Shown piece by piece: positions 26,194 to 34,202 of a DNA stretch of 64,000 nt. The notes under the pieces are model-generated. The model had not been told where the DNA came from, ran no database searches, and saw nothing but the letters and a program-made list of their open reading frames with translations. How positions within the stretch are numbered: the stretch's first letter is position 1; every line of letters starts with the position of its first letter. A program made the position numbers and the translations under genes. The DNA is from Nocardioides zeae (GTDB taxonomy: Bacteria; Actinomycetota; Actinomycetes; Propionibacteriales; Nocardioidaceae), in NCBI RefSeq assembly GCF_010686755.1, contig NZ_JAAGXA010000001.1, positions 248,001-312,000 on the forward strand. The letters run 5' to 3'.

Positions 26194-26853
26194 TCAGCCC
26201 ACGAGGCCGTGCTCGTGGGCGAAGACGACGATCTGCACGCGGTCGCGCAGCCCGAGCTTGCGCAGGACGGCGCCGACGTGGGTCTTCACCGTGGACTCGC
26301 TGACGAAGACGTCCTGCGCGATCTCGCCGTTCGACAGGCCGCGGGCGACCGCCGTGAAGACCTCGCGCTCCTTGTCGGTGAGGGAGAGGTACGCCGCGGG
26401 CGGCGGCGCCTGCGTCCGCAGCCGTCCGTCGAGCAGGGTCGCGAGGTCCTGCGGGGCGAGCACCGCGTTGCCGTGGTGGACCGTGCGGATGGCGTCGCGC
26501 AGCAGCAGCGGCGTGGTGTCCTTGAGCAGGAAACCGCTCGCGCCGTACCGGATCGCGGTGGCGGCGCGGTCGTCGAGGTTGAAGGTCGTGAGCACGACGA
26601 CCCGCACGGGCCGCTCGCGGCGCGCGACGCGCTCCGGGGAGAAGATCTGCCGCGTCGCCTCGACCCCGTCCATCTCGGGCATGCGCACGTCCATGAGCAC
26701 GACGTCGGGCTGCACCTCGTCCACGACCTGCACGGCCCGGAAGCCGTCGCCCGCCTGACCGACGACCTCCATGTCGTCGGCGGAGTCGACGATGACGGAG
26801 ACACCGGCCCGGAACAGCTCCTGGTCGTCGACGAGCACCACGCGGATCGTCAT
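26194..26853 (-). CDS. NarL/LuxR-family response regulator
   Basis: 219 residues. Receiver domain with DDQELFRAG acidic pair, phosphoacceptor in DVVLMDVRMPEMDG, LTTF and LLKDT; C-terminal LuxR helix-turn-helix LTDKEREVFTAVARGLSNGEIA...SESTVKTHVGAVLRKLGLRDR. ATG 26853 overlaps the kinase stop (ATGA). It is the last gene of a six-gene operon with cell-wall enzymes, so an envelope or glycopeptide-like signal is a fair guess; classical VanR proteins are OmpR-type, so this is not a simple ortholog. Confidence 0.95.
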   Translation of the reverse strand: MTIRVVLVDDQELFRAGVSVIVDSADDMEVVGQAGDGFRAVQVVDEVQPDVVLMDVRMPEMDGVEATRQIFSPERVARRERPVRVVVLTTFNLDDRAATAIRYGASGFLLKDTTPLLLRDAIRTVHHGNAVLAPQDLATLLDGRLRTQAPPPAAYLSLTDKEREVFTAVARGLSNGEIAQDVFVSESTVKTHVGAVLRKLGLRDRVQIVVFAHEHGLVG

Positions 26854-28151
26854 GCGGCGCCCCCGGCGCGCACGGGCACCCAGGCGGTCGCCGTGTAGGT
26901 CGGCCCGTCCGCCTCCTGGCGGCGGCGGACGTCGAGCCGGCCGCCGACGGCCTCGAGGCGACGCCGCATGCCGTCCACGCCGCGACCGGACCCGTCGGCG
27001 GGGTCACCGGTCGCCGCGGCCAGCGGCACCGCCTGCTCGTCCGCCGTCTCCGCCACCACGTTGCGCACCTCGATCCTCAGCTCCTGCTCCCACGCCCCGT
27101 CGGGCCAGTGTCGCTCGACGTGCACCGGGGTGTCGCGGCGGCCGTGCCGCATCGCGTTGGTGAGCATCTCCTGGAGCACCCGGTGGGCCACCGTCGCGAG
27201 CTCGGGCGGCAGCGGCCGCGGGGGACCGACCTCGTGGTGCTCGACCGCGAACCCGCTGCCCCGGACGCCGGCGACGAGGGCGTCGGCGTCGGCGACGGAT
27301 CCCACCGCGGCCGTCGTCGGCGCCTGCGGTCCGGACAGCACCTGCCGGACGTCCTGCAGCGAGGAGCGGGCGGAGGTCGCGATGGTGGCCAGGGTCTCCT
27401 TGAGCCGCTCCTCGCCCGTCAGGAACTGGGCCGACTCGGCCTGGGCGAGGATCACGGCGAGCGAGTGCCCGACCACGTCGTGGACGTCGCGGGCCATCCG
27501 CGCCTGCTCCTCCTGCAGCCGGGCGATCTCCTGCACCTGCTGGGTCTCGCGGTGGGCCCGCTCGGCGTCCTGCTCGGCGGCGACCTGGGAGACGCGGGAG
27601 GCCCGAGCGCGCTCGGCCAGGCGGAGGGAGATGCCGACGAGCCAGGGGGCCAGCAGCAGGGAGACGAAGACCGCGAGCAGCGCCACGGGCCAGGACGCTC
27701 CGAGCCGGTCGTAGAGCACCGCGACGATCGCGCCGCCGCCCTGCCCGCGGTAGACGACCGTGTCGAACTGGCCCAGCTGCGCGAGCGTGAGGAAGACGAA
27801 CCCGGCGAGCGGCATGGACCCGAGACCGGCGAGGAGGGTGACCCGGCTGCCCCACCGGGCGGTGCCGAACGCGACCACGGCGACGCTGGCCTGGGCGAGG
27901 AGGACGGGGACGCCGAGCAGGCCCTGCGCCAGGCAGGTGAGCCACACGAGGGTCAGCGCCGCTCCGGGGAGCCGCCGCGCCAGACCCACCGACGCCCCGG
28001 TCGCGAGCGCCACGAGCACGAGCCCCGACAGCTCGCCCTCGAGGAGCCACGGCAGTCGCAGCACCTCGACCACGCCGAGGGCGGCGACCGCCACGCCGAC
28101 GGCCGCGTCGGGCGCCCACGCGCGCCAGGTGCGCGGCTCGGCGCCGCTCAC
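26850..28151 (-). CDS. Histidine kinase of the DesK/NarX (HisKA_3) class
   Basis: 433 residues. Five to six membrane segments fill residues 10-200 with almost no external domain, suggesting membrane sensing. A coiled coil (QDAERAHRETQQVQEIARLQ) leads into the phospho-His box MARDVHDVVGHSLAVI, then HATPase elements LTNAMRHG and GRGVDGMRRRLEAVGGRL; an acidic/Ala insertion (ETADEQAVPLAAATGDPADG) sits in the ATP lid. GTG 28151 overlaps the acyltransferase stop by 4 bases. Signals to the NarL regulator immediately downstream. Confidence 0.93.
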   Translation of the reverse strand: MSGAEPRTWRAWAPDAAVGVAVAALGVVEVLRLPWLLEGELSGLVLVALATGASVGLARRLPGAALTLVWLTCLAQGLLGVPVLLAQASVAVVAFGTARWGSRVTLLAGLGSMPLAGFVFLTLAQLGQFDTVVYRGQGGGAIVAVLYDRLGASWPVALLAVFVSLLLAPWLVGISLRLAERARASRVSQVAAEQDAERAHRETQQVQEIARLQEEQARMARDVHDVVGHSLAVILAQAESAQFLTGEERLKETLATIATSARSSLQDVRQVLSGPQAPTTAAVGSVADADALVAGVRGSGFAVEHHEVGPPRPLPPELATVAHRVLQEMLTNAMRHGRRDTPVHVERHWPDGAWEQELRIEVRNVVAETADEQAVPLAAATGDPADGSGRGVDGMRRRLEAVGGRLDVRRRQEADGPTYTATAWVPVRAGGAA

Positions 28152-29176
28152 GACGGCACCCCGACGCGCACGGGCTCGGCGGCGCGCTCCCGGGTGCGCC
28201 ACCAGGCTGCGGCCGGCCGCTCCACCCCGTGCCAGCTCGCCGCGGCGGCGAGCAGGGTGAGCCCGGCGGCCAGCACCCCGGCGACCTCCTCGTGCGCGAG
28301 GGCCGCGCGGAGCCAGAGGGTCAGCGGGTAGCTCCACAGGTAGGCGCCGTACGACACGGTGCCCAGCCACACGAGGGGCGCCAGCGCCCGCGGCGCGGGA
28401 CTCCAGGACCGCCACGCGAGGAGCAGCACGGCGGTGAGCGCGGCGATGGCGGGGCCTCCTGCCAGGTAGGTGAGCGCGTGACCCCGCAATGGAACCACGG
28501 CGAGCAGCCCGAGGCCGACGAGCGCCGCCGGCACTGCGGCGGCCGGCACGACGAGGTGCGGGCGCCGCTCGACGAGGACCCGGGCCGCGGCACCGACGAC
28601 GAAGCAGACGGCCCAGCTCGTGGGCAGTGCGTAGGCCAGGTCGGGGTCGTCCGCCAGCCACACGAGCGTCGCGCTGCAGGCGAGCAGGCACACCGCGGCC
28701 ACGGCGACGAGGGCGGTGCCGACGCGCTCGCGGGCCACCGCGAGCAGCAGCACCGCGGGCCACAGCAGGTAGAACTGCTCCTCGGTCGCCAGCGTCCACA
28801 GGTGGAAGGTGGCGTCGCTGCCCTGGTCGATCGGCAGGTTGGCCGTCCAGGTCAGCGCCACCAGCACCGTGCGGCCGAGCTCGTCGCGGTCGCCCAGCGG
28901 GTCGAGGAGGAGCGTCACGAGGGCGACGGCCGCGACGAGCACCACGAGCGCGGGCACGAGGCGGGCGGCGCGGCGCGCGTAGAACCGCCCGAAGCGCACC
29001 CGCCCCGTCGCGGTGGCCTCCGTGAGCAGCACCCCGGTGATGAGGTAGCCGCTGAGCGCGAAGAACATCACCACCCCGACGACCCCCGCGCCGGGGAGGA
29101 GGTCGGGGACGGCGTGGCGTCCGATAACGAGACCCACGGCGAGACCGCGGAGCAGGTCGATCCCGGCGACCCTCAT
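28148..29176 (-). CDS. Acyltransferase-3 family membrane protein (VanT N-terminal-domain-like)
   Basis: 342 residues with about ten membrane segments. N-terminal GIDLLRGLAVGLVIGRH carries the conserved Arg and His of the acyltransferase-3 family, followed by FFALSGYLITGVLL and TLATEEQFYLLWP. Members O-acylate surface sugars; one also forms the membrane half of the serine racemase VanT. ATG 29176 overlaps the ligase stop by 4 bases (ATGA). Because the same operon encodes a racemase and a D-Ala-D-X ligase, this may be the separated membrane domain of a VanT-like system (substrate uptake) or an O-acetyltransferase of peptidoglycan. Family sure, role inferred. Confidence 0.88.
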   Translation of the reverse strand: MRVAGIDLLRGLAVGLVIGRHAVPDLLPGAGVVGVVMFFALSGYLITGVLLTEATATGRVRFGRFYARRAARLVPALVVLVAAVALVTLLLDPLGDRDELGRTVLVALTWTANLPIDQGSDATFHLWTLATEEQFYLLWPAVLLLAVARERVGTALVAVAAVCLLACSATLVWLADDPDLAYALPTSWAVCFVVGAAARVLVERRPHLVVPAAAVPAALVGLGLLAVVPLRGHALTYLAGGPAIAALTAVLLLAWRSWSPAPRALAPLVWLGTVSYGAYLWSYPLTLWLRAALAHEEVAGVLAAGLTLLAAAASWHGVERPAAAWWRTRERAAEPVRVGVPS

Positions 29177-30174
29177 GCGGCGACGGAGGTGGAGCTGCCC
29201 AGGGCGTCCCGCACGAGCAGGTCGAGGAGGTCGGGGTGGTCGAGCCCGGCCGCCGCGAACATCCGCGGCACCTGCGAGGTGGCCGTGAAGCCCGGCATCG
29301 TGTTCACCTCGTTGAGCACGGGCCCGTCCGCGGTCAGGAAGAAGTCGACGCGCGCCACGCCGCGGCAGCCGAGGGCCTCGTACGTGGCGAGGGCGGCGGC
29401 CTCGAGGGCCGCCCGGTCCGCGGGGGCGAGGGCGGCGGGCACGGTGAACCGGGCGCCGCCGCCGTACTTCGCGTCGAAGTCGAAGAACCCGTCGACCTCG
29501 ATCTCGAGCGCCGGGGAGACGAGGCGCTCCCGACCGTCGGGGCCGGTCGCGACGACGGCGAGGTCGATCTCGCGACCGACGACGACGTCCTCGACGAGCA
29601 CGCGGTCGTCGTGGGCGAAGGCGGCGTCGAGCGCCGGCCCCAGCTCCGCGGCGGTGCGCACGAGGGCGACGCCCTGGCTCGACCCGGCGGCGACCGGCTT
29701 CACCACGACGGGGTGGTCGAGGACGTACGACGCGGCGCCTGCCCGTGTCAGCAGCACCCCCGGAGCGGTGCGGATGCCGACGGCCTCGGCGACGAGCTTG
29801 GTCGCCCACTTGTCCATCGCGAGCGCTCCCGCCGCGACCCCCGACCCGACGTAGGGCACCTGCGCGAGGTCGCAGAGCGCCGCGAGGGTGCCGTCCTCGC
29901 CACGGGGACCGTGGACGACGGGCAGCACGACGTCGCACGAGCGCAGCACGTGCACGGCACCCACGAGCCCGATGGGCCGGTCGCCCGCGTCGCGCCAGGT
30001 GCCGTCGCGGTCGATCGTGAGCGGGACGACGTCGTACGTCGCGGCGTGCCGCCCCGTGCGCAGCGCGGCCACGACGGAGGCCGCCGACGCGAGCGAGACG
30101 TCGTGCTCGCCGCTCTGTCCGCCGCCGATGACGGCGACGCGGGTGCGGGCGCGGGTGGTCATGGTCATGGTCAC
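29173..30174 (-). CDS. D-alanine--D-alanine/D-X ligase (Ddl/VanC-G-like)
   Basis: 333 residues, ATP-grasp. GGGQSGEHDVS (17-27) is the N-terminal substrate loop, VVKPVAAGSSQGV the ATP-binding Lys and Gly loop, and ARVDFFL...LNEVNTMPGF the Mg2+ site. The omega loop reads GFFDFDAKY (229-237): Phe stands where true Ddl enzymes have the Tyr of FYDY/FYDF, as in D-Ala-D-Ser ligases such as VanC. GTG 30174 has AGGAG 5 bases upstream and overlaps the racemase stop. Embedded between racemase and acyltransferase genes, it more likely makes a variant depsipeptide or dipeptide than the housekeeping D-Ala-D-Ala, but D-Ala-D-Ala ligase cannot be excluded. Confidence 0.9.
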   Translation of the reverse strand: MTMTMTTRARTRVAVIGGGQSGEHDVSLASAASVVAALRTGRHAATYDVVPLTIDRDGTWRDAGDRPIGLVGAVHVLRSCDVVLPVVHGPRGEDGTLAALCDLAQVPYVGSGVAAGALAMDKWATKLVAEAVGIRTAPGVLLTRAGAASYVLDHPVVVKPVAAGSSQGVALVRTAAELGPALDAAFAHDDRVLVEDVVVGREIDLAVVATGPDGRERLVSPALEIEVDGFFDFDAKYGGGARFTVPAALAPADRAALEAAALATYEALGCRGVARVDFFLTADGPVLNEVNTMPGFTATSQVPRMFAAAGLDHPDLLDLLVRDALGSSTSVAA

Positions 30175-31388
30175 GGGAGGCTCCTGAGGACGGGGGTGGG
30201 CGGTGCGGGGCGGACGACCCGGGTCGGACGGGTGCCGAGGCCGGTCAGCACCTCGTGGGGCAGCAGGCCCGACCAGTGCGCCCAGTCGGCGACCGTGGGG
30301 CCGGCCGGGCCGATGACGGTGGCGACGTCGCCGGGGGCGACGGTGGCGAGGGGGCCGGTCGTCTCCGCGGGACCGAGGTCCAGCACCACCTGGTCCATGG
30401 AGATGCGCCCGACGATGGGGACGCGGCGACCGCGCAGCAGCACCTCGGCGGTGCCGGAGGCGAGGCGGGGCAGGCCGTCGGCGTACCCGACGGGCAGCAG
30501 CGCGAGCCGCCTGGCCCGGGCGGCGGTCCAGGTGCCGCCATAGCCGACGGGTGTGCCCGCGGGGACCCGGCGCACCGAGACCACGGGGGCCGTGAGCGTC
30601 ACGGGATCGGCGAGCGTCGTGGTGCCGGACGGGTCGATGCCCGCGAGGCCGGCGCCGACGCGGACCATCGTGTGGCGGCTGGCCGGATCGACCAGGGTCG
30701 CCGCGGTCGCGGCGAGGTGCCGGAGCCGGGGGCGGAGCCCGGCGGCGCGGGCGACGCTCACGCCCCGCGCGAACCGTGCGCGGCCGATGGCGTTGGCGGG
30801 GTCGCCCGGCTCGTCGGCGCGCGCGAGGTGCCCCATGACGCCGACGACACGGACCGTGCCGCGCAGCTCGGCACGCCGGGCGGCGCGGCAGAGGTCCGCC
30901 CACGCGGGAGGCTCGGCCCCGTCGCGGGCCAGCCCGGTGTCGAGGTGGAGGTGCAGCCGGGCCGTGCGACCGGTGGCGCGGGCGGCCGCGGCGACCGCGG
31001 CGAGGTGGTCCCGCGACGGCACGGCCACGTCGACGTCGGCGGCGAGGGCGGCGTCCCAGTCGGCGTCGACCGCGTTCAGCCAGCTCAGCAAGGGCGCGCC
31101 GATACCGGCCGTGCGCAGGTCGAGCGCCTCCTGCAGGGAGGTCACGCCCAGCCGGGTCGCGCCGTGGGCCAGCGCGGTCCGGGCGACGTCGGGCGCCCCG
31201 AGGCCGAAGCCGTCGGCCTTGACGACGGCCATGAGGGCCGCCGTTCCGGCGCGGTCGGCGAGCGCGCGGGTGTTGCGGGCGACGGCGCCGAGGTCGACAG
31301 TGAGCACGGGGGTACGCCGCGGGTCGGCCGTGAGCGCACCGGTCGGGCCGGCGGGGGGCGCGGCCGGCAGGGGAGCCGCGGCGCTCAC
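30171..31388 (-). CDS. Alanine racemase-fold PLP enzyme (Ala/Ser racemase)
   Basis: 405 residues. PLP Lys in MAVVKADGFGLGA (K57), catalytic Tyr in GTPVGYGGTW, GYADGLPR, and GRISMDQVVLDLG; length and domain order are those of soluble Alr. The usual VKANAYGHG reads VKADGFGLG, so the active-site lysine loop has drifted from housekeeping Alr. It would supply D-Ala or D-Ser to the ligase encoded next. GTG 31388 overlaps the dipeptidase-like stop (GTGA). Whether it is the cell's only Alr cannot be judged from this window. Confidence 0.9.
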   Translation of the reverse strand: MSAAAPLPAAPPAGPTGALTADPRRTPVLTVDLGAVARNTRALADRAGTAALMAVVKADGFGLGAPDVARTALAHGATRLGVTSLQEALDLRTAGIGAPLLSWLNAVDADWDAALAADVDVAVPSRDHLAAVAAAARATGRTARLHLHLDTGLARDGAEPPAWADLCRAARRAELRGTVRVVGVMGHLARADEPGDPANAIGRARFARGVSVARAAGLRPRLRHLAATAATLVDPASRHTMVRVGAGLAGIDPSGTTTLADPVTLTAPVVSVRRVPAGTPVGYGGTWTAARARRLALLPVGYADGLPRLASGTAEVLLRGRRVPIVGRISMDQVVLDLGPAETTGPLATVAPGDVATVIGPAGPTVADWAHWSGLLPHEVLTGLGTRPTRVVRPAPPTPVLRSLP

Positions 31389-31738
31389 GCCGCCACCCCG
31401 GCGCCCCGGCCGACCGGGCCGTAGACCGCCGCCGGTGCCCCGGAGGTGAGGGCCCAGTAGCGGTCGCCCCAGCTCCAGTGCCACCACTCGGTCGGGTAGT
31501 TCACGAGGCCGGCGGAGCCGAGCACGGCGCCGAGGAGCGCGCGGTGGGCGCGGGCCCGGGGGGTGATGGTGGGGGAGTCGGTGAAGCAGCGGCCCTGCGA
31601 CTGCTCGGGCGTGGCGGCGCCGGGGTGCGCGGTGGCGACCTCCGCGGCGTACCGCGTGATGATCGCCCGCTGGTCGCCGCACTCGGCGAGCGCCACGGCG
31701 GCGACGCTGGGGTCGCTGAGCAGGATCGTCATGACCAC
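31385..31738 (-). pseudogene. VanX-like M15 dipeptidase remnant with internal in-frame deletions
   Basis: 117 residues against about 200 for actinobacterial VanX-type D-Ala-D-Ala dipeptidases. The N-terminus (LSDPSVAAVALAECGD), a middle piece (QRAIITRYAAEVATAHPGA) and the C-terminus (GLVNYPTEWWHWSWGDRYWA) match the family in order, and the catalytic Glu84 and zinc His87 (EWWH) are kept. The SxHxxGxAxD segment that gives the other two zinc ligands is absent, as is the region before QRAII. The frame is intact and coupled (GTGA) to the racemase. It is either a decayed gene kept for coupling or a zinc-less regulatory/binding protein. GTG 31738 or ATG 31732 could start it. Confidence 0.7.
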
Positions 31739-31823
31739 GATGCTGGTCGGCCGTGCGGTCGGGGGCCTCCGCCTGAGGTGCCGACCTGGTGGCCGCGAGG
31801 ATGAACCGGGGTCGGAGAGGGGC

Positions 31824-31829
31824 TACGGT
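31824..31829 (+). promoter_or_regulatory. -10 element TACGGT, leaderless start of the TrpF-like gene
   Basis: GGCTACGGT is 6 bases before GTG 31836 with no ribosome site. Its mirror position also serves the divergent van-like operon, whose own promoter must lie in the same 97-bp gap but is not recognisable. Confidence 0.5.
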
Positions 31830-31835
31830 CACGCT

Positions 31836-32468
31836 GTGCTCGTGAAGATCTGCGGTCTCGACACCGTCGCCAACGTCCGTGCCGCCGTCGCCGCGGGAGC
31901 GGACGCCGTGGGGGTCGTCATGAGCCCGGGCAGCCCCCGCGACCGCACCGCCGACGAGGCGACCACCCTGCTCGCCGCTGCCGCCGAAGCGGCGGCGGAG
32001 GAGGGGCGCGACGTCGCCACCGTGCTCGTCGTCAGCACCATGCCGGCCGTCGAGGCCGCGCGCACCGCGGTCGCGGTCGGGGCGTCGGTGCTGCAGCTGC
32101 ACGGACGGTACGGCGCGGAGGACGTCGCCGCCGCCCGCGCCGTCGGGCCGCGGGTCTGGCGCGCCACCTCGCTGCGGGACGACCCGTCCCCCCGCGTCGG
32201 CGCCCTCGGCGAGGAGGTGCTGCTGCTCGACGCACCGGTGCCCGGGTCCGGGGAGCGGTGGGACACGACCGGAGTGGCGGCGCTGGGGCTCGAGGGCACC
32301 TGGTTACTGGCGGGCGGGCTGTCGCCGGCGAACGTCGCCGCGGCCGTGCGCGAGGTGCGTCCCGGAGGGGTCGACGTGTCGAGCGGCGTCGAGGCGGCCC
32401 GCGGTGTGAAGGACCCCGGGCTGGTGCGCGCGTTCGTCGCGCGCGCGAAGGGCGCCGCGGCGGGCTGA
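31836..32468 (+). CDS. trpF: Phosphoribosylanthranilate isomerase-like protein
   Basis: 210 residues, normal for TrpF. Beta/alpha barrel with VKICGLDTVANVRAAVAAGADAVG (catalytic Cys in KICG), VSTMPAVEAAR, LQLHG, LAGGLSPANVAAAV and GVDVSSGVE with its phosphate-binding loop. It converts phosphoribosylanthranilate to the CdRP intermediate of tryptophan synthesis. No other trp gene is near, but many actinobacteria keep trpF away from the operon or use PriA instead, so a real tryptophan role is likely but unproven. GTG 31836 chosen from family start and promoter spacing. Confidence 0.88.
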   Translation: MLVKICGLDTVANVRAAVAAGADAVGVVMSPGSPRDRTADEATTLLAAAAEAAAEEGRDVATVLVVSTMPAVEAARTAVAVGASVLQLHGRYGAEDVAAARAVGPRVWRATSLRDDPSPRVGALGEEVLLLDAPVPGSGERWDTTGVAALGLEGTWLLAGGLSPANVAAAVREVRPGGVDVSSGVEAARGVKDPGLVRAFVARAKGAAAG

Positions 32469-32503
32469 CCGGCCGACCGCCCCACGATCACGTAGCGGCA
32501 GGT

Positions 32504-32530
32504 TTGACATCGTGGCGGGGGGGTTATGGT
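32504..32530 (+). promoter_or_regulatory. Promoter TTGACA-15-TATGGT
   Basis: A perfect TTGACA (32504-32509) and TATGGT (32525-32530), spacer 15 bp, upstream of the protein at 32600. The spacer is 2 bp short of ideal. Confidence 0.5.
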
Positions 32531-32599
32531 GAAACGGTTGTCTCAGGCTGGTGTTCGGGCGCCCGAGTCGGCCCTGGTGGGCCGCGGAGAGGGGTCCGG

Positions 32600-33412
32600 A
32601 TGGGCGAGCACGTGCGGAGCAGTGACCTCGGCGACGGACCTCGGTCGTCGCATCCCTCGTCGGCGGTCCCGCCCCCACCGCAACGCCGCGCCATCGGCTG
32701 CCGCCACCTCCAGGCTGCGGCCGACCCCCGCCAGCTCGACCTCGAGCTCGCCGGGACGGAGCTCGTCGTCGGACTCCACCTGACGCGCGACCTGCCCTTC
32801 TCCTCGGCCGACCTCGCGCAGCTCGACCAGCTGGCCGCCCACATCGCCGCGGTGACCGTGGCGGGCGCACCCACGACGGCGGACACGACGAGCGCGCTGG
32901 CGCGCCACCCCGCGGAGGTCCTCGAGGACTGCCTGGACCTGCTGGACCGGATGCCGCGCGCGTCGACCGCCGAGCGCATGACCGCCGCCGCGCGGGCCTG
33001 CTTCCAGGGCACCGGACTGGCGGGCTGGTGGGTCGCGCGTGTCGACGGCGACAGCGTCGTGGGGGTGTCCCAGGGGCCCGACGAGGCCCGGCTGCGGGCG
33101 GAGGACGCGGCCGGCGTCATCGTCCTCCAGCGGATGCCGCTCGATTTCCTCACGGCGGAGCCGACCCTCGCGCGCGTTCTCGAAGGTGGGTCCTACGCCG
33201 GACCGCTGCTCGCCACCCCGTTCCGCGACGCCTATGAGCGGCTGGGGGTGACCGGACTGGTGTGCGCCGGCGGATACGACCCCGACGCCCACCAGTGGCT
33301 CCTGGCGGTCTGCGACGACAGCGGACAGGAGCTCCCGGCGGTGTGGCGGCTGCTGGTCAGTGCCGTCACGCAGGCGGCGCTCGGGATGCCGGGCACGGGA
33401 CGCAGCCGCTGA
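32600..33412 (+). CDS. GAF-like domain protein, unknown function
   Basis: 270 residues. After a 30-residue disordered start, a segment of alternating strands and helices (RQLDLELAGTELVVGLHLTR) is followed by helices (LEDCLDLLDRMPRASTAERM) and a GAF-like fold (AGWWVARVDGDSVVGVSQGP, then ATPFRDAYERLGVTGLVCAG). No output domain, kinase or DNA-binding motif is present. It may be a stand-alone sensor or a divergent member of actinobacterial GAF/ANTAR proteins without the ANTAR part. ATG 32600 has GAGAGGGG 6 bases upstream. Confidence 0.6.
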   Translation: MGEHVRSSDLGDGPRSSHPSSAVPPPPQRRAIGCRHLQAAADPRQLDLELAGTELVVGLHLTRDLPFSSADLAQLDQLAAHIAAVTVAGAPTTADTTSALARHPAEVLEDCLDLLDRMPRASTAERMTAAARACFQGTGLAGWWVARVDGDSVVGVSQGPDEARLRAEDAAGVIVLQRMPLDFLTAEPTLARVLEGGSYAGPLLATPFRDAYERLGVTGLVCAGGYDPDAHQWLLAVCDDSGQELPAVWRLLVSAVTQAALGMPGTGRSR

Positions 33413-33448
33413 CGCTCTGCGGTCCACGGGCAGCCGCCGCGCGGCCGC

Positions 33449-34123
33449 CTAGGGGCGACGCCGCGCCAGCAGCGTCGAGTCGTCGACGTGGATCGTGACG
33501 CCGTCGTGGACGGTGGGTCGGTGCCGCTGCTCGGCGACGACGACCTCGACGTCCTCGGGCAGGGCGTCGACGAGGTCTGCCGCCACCCACATCGCCCGCC
33601 GGTGGGCGTCGCTGATCTGGAGCGACTCCGACGGAGCATGGCCCACCACGAGGAGGTGCCCGCCGGGGGCGACCGCCTCGGCCAGGCGTCGCGTCACGGC
33701 GACCATCCCGCCGTCCGGCGGGTGCAGGAAGTGGGTCGTCACGAGGTCGAACTGACGCCCCCCGGCCGTGAACGTGCGCGCGTCGACCTGCCACCACTCG
33801 ACGCGGTCGGCGACCCCCGCCTCGGCGGCGTGGTGCGCCGCGCGGGCGAGACCCGCTGCCGAGAAGTCGGCGCCGGTGACGCGCCACCCCTGCCGGGCCA
33901 GCCACACCACGTCGCCGCCCTCGCCACAGCCCACGTCGAGCGCCGTGCCCGGGGTGAGGCCCTCGACCTCGGCGACGAGCTGCACGTTGGGCTTGCCGCT
34001 CCAGGTGCGATTCGCCGCGCCGGCGTAGCGGTCCTCCCAGCCCTCCGGCTCGAAGTAGTCCGGGGGCGGCTCCGTCGCGTCCTGGCCGTGCTGGTGCCGG
34101 CCGTGCTGCTGGTCGTCGCTCAT
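33449..34123 (-). CDS. Class I SAM-dependent methyltransferase
   Basis: 224 residues. His/Gln-rich N-terminus (QQHGRHQHGQD), then a Rossmann methyltransferase with motif I ALDVGCGEGGD (about 60-70), motif II VTGADFS, motif IV FDLVTTHFLHPP and motif V AVAPGGHLLVVGHAP. Resembles small tellurite-resistance/thiopurine-type (TehB-like) methyltransferases; substrate unknown. ATG 34123. Convergent with the GAF-like gene and divergent from the nitronate monooxygenase. Confidence 0.88.
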   Translation of the reverse strand: MSDDQQHGRHQHGQDATEPPPDYFEPEGWEDRYAGAANRTWSGKPNVQLVAEVEGLTPGTALDVGCGEGGDVVWLARQGWRVTGADFSAAGLARAAHHAAEAGVADRVEWWQVDARTFTAGGRQFDLVTTHFLHPPDGGMVAVTRRLAEAVAPGGHLLVVGHAPSESLQISDAHRRAMWVAADLVDALPEDVEVVVAEQRHRPTVHDGVTIHVDDSTLLARRRP

Positions 34124-34202
34124 GGGAGCCAGCCTGCCGGGAGCTGGGGAGCGGGGCAACAGCGGGGCAGCGCGAGCAGGGCCGGGGCAGGAGGATGGGG
34201 TC

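Noticed and set aside
26194..28151. Calling the kinase/regulator pair VanS/VanR.
   Set aside because: They are HisKA_3 and NarL types, not the OmpR-type pair of known van clusters; only operon position links them to the wall genes.
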